Positions 28,111 through 36,032 of a DNA stretch of 64,000 nt are shown piece after piece (position 1 is the stretch's first letter; the number at the start of each line of letters is the position of its first letter). This stretch comes from Membranihabitans marinus (lineage in GTDB: Bacteria; Bacteroidota; Bacteroidia; Chitinophagales; Saprospiraceae): contig NZ_JAJQYA010000015.1 of NCBI RefSeq assembly GCF_021729155.1, forward strand, positions 1 to 64,000, in the 5' to 3' direction. A program made the translations under genes and the position numbers. Below the pieces are notes generated by a model. The model saw nothing but the letters and a program-made list of their open reading frames with translations. It searched no databases and had not been told where the DNA came from.

Positions 28111-28599
28111 TTATTGGGGATTTGGGGAAGGTAGTATTCTAAATAATAGATCTCCTTTGCTTACATTTTGACCTTCTACCACAGGTAGAGCAACCAAGGT
28201 GCCAGATGCTGGTGCAGAAATTATATTCTCCATTTTCATAGCTTCGAGAACGAGGATGGAACTGTCTTTATCAACCGTAGCATCGACCTCTACAAAGACT
28301 TGTTTGATCACTCCGGGAATAGGAGCCAGCACTACACTACCGGACGAACTTGCATCATCGTCTTTGGTCAAACTATCGATTAACATTCTTAAATCATCTT
28401 TTAAATCGATGGAGAAATGATACCCGTCAACCATTAGGGAAAATGATTGCTGATGAGGATTAAAATCCAATAAAGTCAAATGGTATTTACGATGATTGTG
28501 ATAGAGATAAAACTGATTGGGAGCCCATTCTTGGTATTCGATTTCCTCGACCTTGTCGAGCACGTATATAAAACGATGGTTGACATGAGCTGTTATCAT
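28111..28599 (-). CDS. Biotin/lipoyl-attachment carrier protein
   Basis: A 162-residue carrier. The C-terminal half (about 88-160) is a biotinyl domain with the attachment motif EAMKMEN, modified Lys122, and the usual Pro-Gly turns (APIPGVIKQVFVEVDATVD). The N-terminal half is a small beta domain seen in the carrier parts of acyl-CoA carboxylases and pyruvate carboxylase-type enzymes in Bacteroidota. It probably carries biotin for an acetyl- or propionyl-CoA carboxylase whose catalytic subunits are elsewhere. Its start overlaps the stop of the upstream membrane protein by 4 bases, so the two are translationally coupled. Confidence 0.85.
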   Translation of the reverse strand: MITAHVNHRFIYVLDKVEEIEYQEWAPNQFYLYHNHRKYHLTLLDFNPHQQSFSLMVDGYHFSIDLKDDLRMLIDSLTKDDDASSSGSVVLAPIPGVIKQVFVEVDATVDKDSSILVLEAMKMENIISAPASGTLVALPVVEGQNVSKGDLLFRILPSPNPQ

Positions 28600-28982
28600 T
28601 TTTCTTCATTTTTAAAATACATTCCAATAACATCAAAGACACTTGCCACGATATAGCCAACCACATATAATAACAAAATCAATCGATGATCGGCACTAAA
28701 ATGATTCATCAGTAGTTTTGCAAAAAAGATAATGACTAAAATCTTGGTAAAAAACGAAAATAGCAAGAATGACAGTGGTTGAACACTTCCAACATTCATC
28801 CACAATCGAATAAGCATACCAATGGTTAGATAAAATAAAAAAAATATGTAGAGTAAAAAGAATAAAATAACCTCAAAACACTGACAATATAGATAGCCTG
28901 TTAGGAAAAATGTTGTCGTAAAAGTAATTGAAAACCATAGGATCACCTTTTGAAAAGACCAACTCATATTTTGGGACAACAT
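28596..28982 (-). CDS. Small four-helix membrane protein, possibly AtpI-like
   Basis: A 128-residue hydrophobic protein with four predicted membrane segments (about 12-32, 36-58, 66-88 and 98-120). I do not recognise a firm family. In other Bacteroidota a bactofilin gene often stands next to AtpI-like and ATP synthase genes, and size and topology are compatible with an AtpI/UncI-like protein, but no ATP synthase subunit follows here. It lies 69 bases downstream of the bactofilin gene and overlaps the biotinyl carrier gene by 4 bases. Confidence 0.55.
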   Translation of the reverse strand: MLSQNMSWSFQKVILWFSITFTTTFFLTGYLYCQCFEVILFFLLYIFFLFYLTIGMLIRLWMNVGSVQPLSFLLFSFFTKILVIIFFAKLLMNHFSADHRLILLLYVVGYIVASVFDVIGMYFKNEEK

Positions 28983-29051
28983 TTATAGATTATACTATAT
29001 CGCAATAGTATAATAGCAATTAAATAATTAAACAGGCCTAAAATAAGGTTT

Positions 29052-29507
29052 TTAATTGGCTTTTGAACTCTTTTCTAAAGTAGACTCAGCGGTCTTGACT
29101 TTATTTGGCGAAGTAGGAATATTAATGGTATCCGCCATTTTACAATTCACTTCAAAAATGGAACCTGACTGTACTACCAGTTTACCAGTGACAACATCAC
29201 CTTTAATATTAGCAGTTTCTCGAACATACAGGACTTCATTCACTTTCAAATCACCTTCAAATTGACCTTCGATTACGGCATTTTCACAGAAAATGTCGCC
29301 TTCAAAGACCCCATTACTACCGATGATCACTTTGGCTTTGCAATGAAGCGTACCTTTAAATGTTCCGTCGATTCTAAAATCGCCCTCAGACATCACTTTT
29401 CCTTCGATCAAGGTGCTTTTTATAACAATGTTGTGTCCCTCGTCTGCACTTGATGATCGTGTACTCATGACTTCTTTACTATTTTGATCGTTTTTTTTCC
29501 CAAACAT
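29052..29507 (-). CDS. Bactofilin (polymer-forming cytoskeletal protein)
   Basis: A 151-residue bactofilin. The central beta-helix domain (about 25-130) shows the regular hydrophobic/Gly pattern: STLIEGKVMSEGDFRIDG, GTLHCKAKVIIGSNG, GDIFCENAVIEGQFEGD and so on. Flexible polar tails lie at both ends. Bactofilins polymerise without nucleotides at the inner face of the membrane and act in cell shape or polar organisation. Its gene starts 12 bases after the PorP/SprF gene, so they form an operon. Confidence 0.93.
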   Translation of the reverse strand: MFGKKNDQNSKEVMSTRSSSADEGHNIVIKSTLIEGKVMSEGDFRIDGTFKGTLHCKAKVIIGSNGVFEGDIFCENAVIEGQFEGDLKVNEVLYVRETANIKGDVVTGKLVVQSGSIFEVNCKMADTINIPTSPNKVKTAESTLEKSSKAN

Positions 29508-29519
29508 AATTTAAATTTT

Positions 29520-30581
29520 TCAGAAGGTAGGACAATATACGCCTCTGTTCTCAGCTCCACAAATTAAATAATTTAATGAGAATTCAAAAGCACCATTTCC
29601 TCTAGATGCACCTCTTAGTTTTGAAACATTCCAGTCATAACTAAATCCCAAACCAAATTCGTTGTAATTAAAACGCGTAGAAAGAATTACAGATTCCGCT
29701 CCGAACTTAGACGTGCTTTCATTGGTGTAATTTTTCACCATTCTCATCCAAGCTCCCACCTCAAATGATTGAGAAAAAAAACGTGACGATCCCATATCAA
29801 ATCTAAAAGAATTACCAATATTACCCTCAAAAGATGGTCCTTGATTAAAAATAACAAACCCTGGCACCAAACTTACCGTAGGACTAATGGGTACTTCTCC
29901 TCCCCCATGAAGGGTTAATCTTTGATATAATTTGTAATCATCCCCGATAAAAGAAATATTGGGTTGATTGAGGTGAGCCATAGCAACTCCAGCGTAGAAA
30001 TTAGTACGTTGGTCAAATACAGAAAACCATAATAGACCAGCTGAAACATCAAAAAAGGTAACAGGGGTTATATCACTGACCACTGGATCTGTAGGTGATC
30101 CCGGATTAAATATACCAGTTATCGGATCGTACTGACTACCGAATCGCAGTGAATTGATGTCCATGCTGCGTTGGTTTAATCCAACATCTGCTCCTGCCAC
30201 TAAATAATGGGAAGTTTTTCGATTCCCGAACAATTTCTTACTATACGAACCAGTCAATCGGCCCATGACTTGCTTGTACTTAGTTTCTCCAGCCACATCA
30301 CCCCAAGCTGAGGCACCCCAACCGAAATAATCACTTCTACCCACAGGTACTTTTTGATCAAAGGATGCGGAAAATGTATTAAATGGATTGGTCAATACTG
30401 TAGCCCATTGATTTCTATAATTGGCAATTACTCTGTAATTGCAATTCATCACTCCTGCCATGGCAGGATTTAGGTGCAATGGAGCCATGTAAAACTGAGA
30501 ATAGTGAATATCCTGAGCCTTGGTCAAAGTAGACAAAGAGAAAAATAAGATTACACTAAGTCCGATATATTTGAAATTCAT
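29520..30581 (-). CDS. PorP/SprF family type IX secretion membrane protein
   Basis: A 353-residue outer-membrane beta-barrel protein of the PorP/SprF family. A signal peptide (about 1-22) is followed by the family start DIHYSQFYMAPLHLNPAMAG, then Gly- and aromatic-rich amphipathic strands. Family members act with the type IX secretion apparatus, and some hold SprB-like adhesins or PorE at the surface. Several paralogues per genome are common, so its specific partner is unknown. It is the first gene of a leftward cluster with bactofilin, a membrane protein and a biotinyl carrier. Confidence 0.9.
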   Translation of the reverse strand: MNFKYIGLSVILFFSLSTLTKAQDIHYSQFYMAPLHLNPAMAGVMNCNYRVIANYRNQWATVLTNPFNTFSASFDQKVPVGRSDYFGWGASAWGDVAGETKYKQVMGRLTGSYSKKLFGNRKTSHYLVAGADVGLNQRSMDINSLRFGSQYDPITGIFNPGSPTDPVVSDITPVTFFDVSAGLLWFSVFDQRTNFYAGVAMAHLNQPNISFIGDDYKLYQRLTLHGGGEVPISPTVSLVPGFVIFNQGPSFEGNIGNSFRFDMGSSRFFSQSFEVGAWMRMVKNYTNESTSKFGAESVILSTRFNYNEFGLGFSYDWNVSKLRGASRGNGAFEFSLNYLICGAENRGVYCPTF

Positions 30582-30906
30582 ATAATATTTCTAAATCACT
30601 GAATAAAAGATAAATTAAAATAAGCGTACCAATTCTTACTAAAAACGCAAGCCATAGACATAAATTTTATATCACACCCTAATTAATTGACAAAATCCTG
30701 TCTAGATCTTATCTTTAAAGCATTATATAGCCAGTATCGACACAGTTACAAACTCCCATTTTAAAATATAGTCTAGTTCGTTGGCCCAAAGGTATCAAAT
30801 TAAATATATACTAATTTTAAGTCATGGAAAAATTTATCAGAAAAAATTAGGATGGGAAAATCTAAAAGATTTATTGATATTTGAATTCTAAAATAGGCTT
30901 TTAACC
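30582..30906. other. Gene-free divergent intergenic region
   Basis: This spacer separates the leftward PorP/SprF gene from the rightward recN. It is AT-rich and must contain both promoters, but I find no perfect TTG-N19-21-TAnnTTTG match and no repeat. Confidence 0.4.
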
Positions 30907-32574
30907 ATGCTATTATCGCTACACATTAAAAATTTTGTACTAATTGATGATCTCACCATCGATTTTTCTCCACAACTGAATATCATTACAGGGGAAACTG
31001 GTGCTGGAAAATCCATCTTATTAGGCGCTCTTAATCTAATCCTAGGGCAGCGCGCCGACACCTCAGTTCTCAAAGACAACGGCAAAACTTGTGTAATAGA
31101 AGGCCGCTTCAGTCTCGTGAACTACGATTTAAAAGAAATCTTTTTTGAAGAGGACATCGATTACCTAGAGCAGAGTACCATTCGGAGAGAAATAAGAGCC
31201 AGCGGCAAATCGAGGGTTTTTGTCAACGATAATCAAATCACATTGGCTGGGCTCAAAAAAATTGCCTATAAAATCATTGATATTCACGAACAATTTGACA
31301 ATCATTTCCTCACTAAGAAAGATTTTCAATTCGATGTGATTGACAGTTTGGCCCAACAAAAAGAAGAAGTCAACCAATATCGCAAGAGATTCCAACAATT
31401 AAAAGAGAAAGAGAATCAACTGAAAGCCATGAAGGCTAAGGCCATCGAGGAAGCGCAAAAAAAAGACTTTCTCGAATTTCAATTAAATGAAATAGAAAGT
31501 CTTAAATACAAAGAAGGAGAGTTTAAGACCTTAGAAGAAGAACTGTCCTTTACCAAGAATATTGAACTCATCGATGAAATCGTTCAACAAGCTGAACACA
31601 TTTTCGAAACAGCGGACGAAAGTATTCTCGATCAAATGCGGTCATTATTAATAAAAACTAGAAGCGCCAGTGGTGTTTTCGAGCCTTTGCAGCAACTAGA
31701 ATCGAGATTGGAGAGCAGCCTAATCGAATTAGAAGATATTCAAAGCGAATACTCCAGTCTAAAGGATGAATTAGAGATAGAACCAGGGCGGTCAGAAATA
31801 ATTGAGACTAGAATGGGGGAAATATTTCGAGTAATGAAAAAACACTATCTCGATCAAAGTGATGATATACTGTCCTTGGCCCAACGATTAAGCGATGAAT
31901 TAGCAGAGATTTCTCAACTCGACGCCGGTATAGACAAGTATCAACTCGAAATAGAAAAAGACCGTAAAGAGCTTGAAAAAATGGCGACAACCATTTCTAA
32001 ACGCAGACAATCCCAGAAAAATAAAATCCAAAAATCAGTTTTGGAAAAATTAATTCATCTGCAATTGGACAAATCTCGTTTTGAAATTAGCCTAGAAACC
32101 ATGGACCATCTAGATGAATATGGCAAGGATAAAATCAGTTATTTGTTTTCCGCCAACCCAGGCATGGCTTTAGGTAGTATTGACAAGGTAGCATCAGGGG
32201 GTGAAATTTCCCGATTGGCCTTATCCATCAAAGCATTAGTGGCCAAATCTATTCCATTGCCAACCATAGTTTTCGATGAAATAGACGCAGGAGTTTCCGG
32301 TGCTGCCGCAGATAAAATGGGCAGTCTATTGCACGAGCTGTCAAGAGATCACCAAGTTATCTGTATTACACATTCGCCACAGGTAGCTTCCAAAGCCGAT
32401 CGCCATCTCTATGTATTCAAACAGGTCAAGCAGAAAGAGACCAAAACAGACATTGCCACTCTTACCTTGGACCAACGAGTACACCAACTGGCCATCATGC
32501 TCAGCAGTGATCCACCGAGTGCCTTTGCCGTCGAAAACGCAAAGTATCTTATAGAACAAGTACAAAGTAATTAA
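30907..32574 (+). CDS. recN: DNA repair protein RecN
   Basis: A 555-residue SMC-like ATPase for double-strand break repair. Walker A GETGAGKS is at residues 29-36 after the family start LLSLHIKNFVLIDDL. A coiled coil occupies the middle (about 150-370). The C-terminal ATPase half has the signature VASGGEISRLALSIKAL and Walker B TIVFDEIDAGVSG, followed by ITHSPQVA. The length is normal. It is cytoplasmic. A perfect hairpin follows 43 bases after the stop. Confidence 0.95.
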   Translation: MLLSLHIKNFVLIDDLTIDFSPQLNIITGETGAGKSILLGALNLILGQRADTSVLKDNGKTCVIEGRFSLVNYDLKEIFFEEDIDYLEQSTIRREIRASGKSRVFVNDNQITLAGLKKIAYKIIDIHEQFDNHFLTKKDFQFDVIDSLAQQKEEVNQYRKRFQQLKEKENQLKAMKAKAIEEAQKKDFLEFQLNEIESLKYKEGEFKTLEEELSFTKNIELIDEIVQQAEHIFETADESILDQMRSLLIKTRSASGVFEPLQQLESRLESSLIELEDIQSEYSSLKDELEIEPGRSEIIETRMGEIFRVMKKHYLDQSDDILSLAQRLSDELAEISQLDAGIDKYQLEIEKDRKELEKMATTISKRRQSQKNKIQKSVLEKLIHLQLDKSRFEISLETMDHLDEYGKDKISYLFSANPGMALGSIDKVASGGEISRLALSIKALVAKSIPLPTIVFDEIDAGVSGAAADKMGSLLHELSRDHQVICITHSPQVASKADRHLYVFKQVKQKETKTDIATLTLDQRVHQLAIMLSSDPPSAFAVENAKYLIEQVQSN

Positions 32575-32617
32575 TTATTCATAAATTCGTTTTCAGTTTG
32601 TTGCTCTATGTGACCTC

Positions 32618-32641
32618 GATAAAGGTTGTAGAACCTTTATC
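32618..32641 (+). terminator. Perfect 10-bp hairpin between recN and fabI
   Basis: GATAAAGGTT and AACCTTTATC pair perfectly around a four-base GTAG loop. There is no U-run after it, so it is not a canonical intrinsic terminator; it may stabilise the recN 3' end or sit in the fabI leader. Confidence 0.5.
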
Positions 32642-32727
32642 AATCCTGAGATTTTATGCAGTAAAATAATAAGACTTAAAAATCGGAAACAAACACAACA
32701 GTTTAAAATATAAAATACTAAATCAAT

Positions 32728-33531
32728 ATGTCCAACAATCTATTAGCAGGAAAAAGAGGAATTATTTTTGGAGCCCTTGATGATCAATCAATCGCTTGGA
32801 AGATAGCAGAAAAAGCAGTTGAACAGGGAGCAAAAATCACCTTGACCAATGCACCAGTTGCCTTGAGACTTGGTCAAATACAAGAATTATCGAAAAAACT
32901 TAATGCAGAGATTATTCCTGCAGATGCTACCAGTATTGAAGATTTGGAAAATCTTTTTGACAAATCCATAGAAATTTTAGGTGGCAAATTAGATTTCGTC
33001 CTACATTCGATTGGAATGTCGGTTAACGTAAGGAAAAACAAACCTTACACCGGTCTAAATTACGACTGGATGCAAAAGACCTTTGATGTTTCTGCTATTT
33101 CATTTCACAAAGTAATGCAAGTAGCTATGGACAAGAAAGCCATTAATGAATGGGGTTCGATTGTAGCTTTGTCCTATATTGCTGCTCAAAGAACCTTTCC
33201 CGACTATAGTGAGATGGCTGAATCCAAGGCTTTACTTGAGTCTTTCGCCAGAAGTTTTGGGTATCATTGGGCCAAGGAAAACAATGTTCGAGTCAATACC
33301 ATATCTCAATCACCTACCATAACTAAAGCGGGTCAAGGGATTAAAGGATTTATGGATTTCTTCAATTATGCGGACAAAATGTCGCCTTTGGGCAATGCTT
33401 CCTCAGATGCCTGTGCTGACTATTGTATCTCATTGTTTTCTGATTTGACTCGTATGGTTACTATGCAAAATCTATATCACGATGGAGGATTTTCATCCAT
33501 GGGGATGAATCCGGCTATATTAGAATTATAA
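32728..33531 (+). CDS. fabI: Enoyl-[acyl-carrier-protein] reductase (NADH), FabI
   Basis: A 267-residue SDR-type enoyl-ACP reductase, the last step of each fatty-acid elongation cycle. The nucleotide loop GALDDQSIAWKIA is near residues 15-27. The FabI catalytic set is present: Tyr150, Tyr160 and Lys167 in YIAAQRTFPDYSEMAESK. The usual hydrophobic PLG-N segment (SPLGNASSDACADY) lies near the C-terminus. The length is normal. The stop is directly followed by the ATG of the porin-like gene with no spacer, so the two are in one transcript. Confidence 0.94.
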   Translation: MSNNLLAGKRGIIFGALDDQSIAWKIAEKAVEQGAKITLTNAPVALRLGQIQELSKKLNAEIIPADATSIEDLENLFDKSIEILGGKLDFVLHSIGMSVNVRKNKPYTGLNYDWMQKTFDVSAISFHKVMQVAMDKKAINEWGSIVALSYIAAQRTFPDYSEMAESKALLESFARSFGYHWAKENNVRVNTISQSPTITKAGQGIKGFMDFFNYADKMSPLGNASSDACADYCISLFSDLTRMVTMQNLYHDGGFSSMGMNPAILEL

Positions 33532-35397
33532 ATGTTTTGTTTGCCCTTGGTTTTTAAAAATACAATCCAACAACCATCATTAGTTATACTACTGTGGTGT
33601 CTTATGTCTATACAAGTATGGGCGCAAAGTGAAGAGGGAGGAAGGTCTGAACATAGTCATCCTGTAGTAAACGATACCATTCAATATAGCAACTACCAGT
33701 ACAAGTCCATGGTAGATAATGTCACAGACACTATGCTCAATGGCAATTTTAATCATATAGATGCTGTAGAAAAGAAATGGCCCTATGAATCACAATTGGG
33801 CTATAGTGGTTCACCGCGCAATGGGGTTTATACCACATTGCCGAGGGATGCATCGTGGTCATTGGGATTTAACGCCTTCGATGTATATAGGAAAAACTTT
33901 TCTGATTTGCTATTTATACAAGAAGGTCTACCCATCACCAAGGCGACCTATGTTCAAACTCCACAAGTCAATCAGAGTATTTTCAATGGTTTCTTTGCTC
34001 GAAAATTCAATAATTTGAGTTTTTCCATTGATCATCAACGCTATAATTTTACTGGAGACTACGACAATCAACAGAGTTACAATACCATATTCCATACTGG
34101 AGCTATATATCGAGAAGGCAAATGGTCGGCTCATTTTTTATTTGCTTCAGAGGTATTTCAACAAAGCAACAATGGGGGGATAATTACCGACTCTTTATAC
34201 GCTTCACCTGATTATTCAAACCGTATATCCATCACCACTGTACTCGAAGACGGAAGAACTCGAGATGATACCAAGAAGGGAAGCCTAGGATTATTGTACA
34301 ATGCCTTGTCTATAGATAATTATATAGGTTCTATCGGTGGTGGCATCGATATTAGTCAGCGAGTAGTAACCATGAGTTCGGGTCCGCCCAATGATAGCAC
34401 CTATTACCTCGCCTATCAAGAAGACGATACCGGGATAAATAGTTTTATCGAAAAAAATTCATTTTTCCCACATGCCATCATAGAATTGTCCGACACCAGT
34501 AAATCGAGATTCACATTGGAGTCAAAAACTGGAATTGGTATTCACCAAGTACAATATGGTGAACGAACAGATCCATGGCAAGCTTTTGTACAGAAAGCGA
34601 AATTAAATTTCAATTCCAATTACTTCACTTTGTTATCGAATCTCGATCTTCAAATATTTAACGACAATTTGTATTTCACCATTGATGGTGAACTTGCGGG
34701 GCATTGGAAGGGATTCGAAGTTCGCGGTTTTGGTCAAATTAACAGAACCATTTCACCTTGGATTTTTCATAGGTATGATATATCTGGCCAGCTTATATGG
34801 GACGGACAACCGCAGTCTCAGTTTTCCCAGATCCTAGGCGGGCAAATAAGTTACCATCGACCTAATTTAAAGGCCGATCTACGGGTAGAACAAATATTTC
34901 AAGACAATCTTCCCTATTTCAATACCCAAGGACTCCCCGATCAGTTAAACAATCAGATTTCCATTATTGCCAGTCCCTCACTTTCTGTGAAACTGGGCTT
35001 GTTTCATTTAAAGAATAAAATCAGTTATCAGCATTTTGATAACAATATCTTAGGGATTCCGGAATTATCAGGACGTCACGAAATTTTTATCGAAGACCAT
35101 TGGTTCAAACGAAATATGCATATAAACCTAGGGTTTATTGCTTATTGGAAAACCCAGCACGATGCCAGTTATTATCTTCCCTATGTACAGTCCTTTATCC
35201 CTACGGGAGAGACATTGCCTTCAGATTACAGGATAGATCCCTTTTTTGCCTTTAGAGTCAAGACCTTCAAATTATTTGTAAGAGGGGAAAACATGCAATT
35301 ATTGTGGGATGGTGATACTCCAACCTATGACATATATCACTATCCACTACTAGATCCCACCATTAGATTGGGTATCGAATGGATTTTCCGAGATTAG
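33532..35397 (+). CDS. Putative outer-membrane beta-barrel porin
   Basis: A 621-residue exported protein. A signal-like hydrophobic stretch ends at VWAQSEEG (about residue 33); the ATG directly after the fabI stop is used, and Met26 would leave too short a signal. The body is rich in amphipathic strands with aromatic girdles, and the C-terminus ends in LGIEWIFRD, as expected for a Bacteroidota barrel (putative porin family, PF14121-like). Substrate is unknown. Coupling with fabI suggests co-expression with membrane lipid synthesis. Confidence 0.75.
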   Translation: MFCLPLVFKNTIQQPSLVILLWCLMSIQVWAQSEEGGRSEHSHPVVNDTIQYSNYQYKSMVDNVTDTMLNGNFNHIDAVEKKWPYESQLGYSGSPRNGVYTTLPRDASWSLGFNAFDVYRKNFSDLLFIQEGLPITKATYVQTPQVNQSIFNGFFARKFNNLSFSIDHQRYNFTGDYDNQQSYNTIFHTGAIYREGKWSAHFLFASEVFQQSNNGGIITDSLYASPDYSNRISITTVLEDGRTRDDTKKGSLGLLYNALSIDNYIGSIGGGIDISQRVVTMSSGPPNDSTYYLAYQEDDTGINSFIEKNSFFPHAIIELSDTSKSRFTLESKTGIGIHQVQYGERTDPWQAFVQKAKLNFNSNYFTLLSNLDLQIFNDNLYFTIDGELAGHWKGFEVRGFGQINRTISPWIFHRYDISGQLIWDGQPQSQFSQILGGQISYHRPNLKADLRVEQIFQDNLPYFNTQGLPDQLNNQISIIASPSLSVKLGLFHLKNKISYQHFDNNILGIPELSGRHEIFIEDHWFKRNMHINLGFIAYWKTQHDASYYLPYVQSFIPTGETLPSDYRIDPFFAFRVKTFKLFVRGENMQLLWDGDTPTYDIYHYPLLDPTIRLGIEWIFRD

Positions 35398-36032
35398 GAA
35401 GATTCCTAAATACCATTTATTGTAGTAATGCTATAGTAAACAGTGTAAGTTTAGAAGTGATTCCAATGGATAACACTTTTATAGGTTCACCTGTATGAAT
35501 TAAACAAATTATTTATACAACTATGACTGGACTCTTTATTTCCCATGATAGATATTACACGAATAGGATAAACAGATACAAATCAGGAACTTTTTAGCAG
35601 TCTGTCCACATTTTTTATTATAGACTTCTTTTATAGAGTGGATGGCCACAATCTAGAATATTACCCTGGGAAGGATTTCTAATGTCGATAATAGATATAC
35701 GAAAAACAGGGTTCAAGGAATGAGGCATTGCAAGGATAAGATAGCATAGTAAAAACAAGAGTTGGTGAGATTGTCTGAAGATTAGGTAATAATAGAATGC
35801 CAATAGTGAATTGTGGGCTTGAAAATGAGATAGACAAGAACATTACTGGAAATTAGGATAGAGAATTTCGGTGAATTGAGTGAAAGGATTTACTGGAATT
35901 GGGGGGGGGTAATTCCTGGGAATTGAGGCTAAAGGGATATGAAAGTTGAGGGATTAAGAAGGGGAAATAGCGCATTAGGCGCAATCTCATCAAGCTATGA
36001 TTTCGAATTTTAAAGAATTAAAACATAATATC
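35398..36032. other. Gene-free region upstream of transposase homologue copy 2
   Basis: The first part shows nothing I can name. From about 35815 the plus strand becomes purine-rich, with a run of nine G residues at 35901-35909 and GGGATTAAGAAGGGGAAA just before the GCGC hairpin. The layout (G-run, purine-rich segment, GGGATT unit, hairpin, about 50 bases, ATG) repeats that of copy 1. Confidence 0.55.
35970..35982 (+). promoter_or_regulatory. Conserved GCGC hairpin upstream of transposase homologue copy 2
   Basis: GCGC-ATTAG-GCGC is identical to 14095-14107 and ends 50 bases before the chosen ATG, against 49 in copy 1. Conservation of both sequence and distance supports a functional site. 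Confidence 0.5.

Noticed and set aside
35618-35803. 61-codon frame in the spacer upstream of transposase homologue copy 2
   Set aside because: No recognisable motif, and no counterpart upstream of copy 1.
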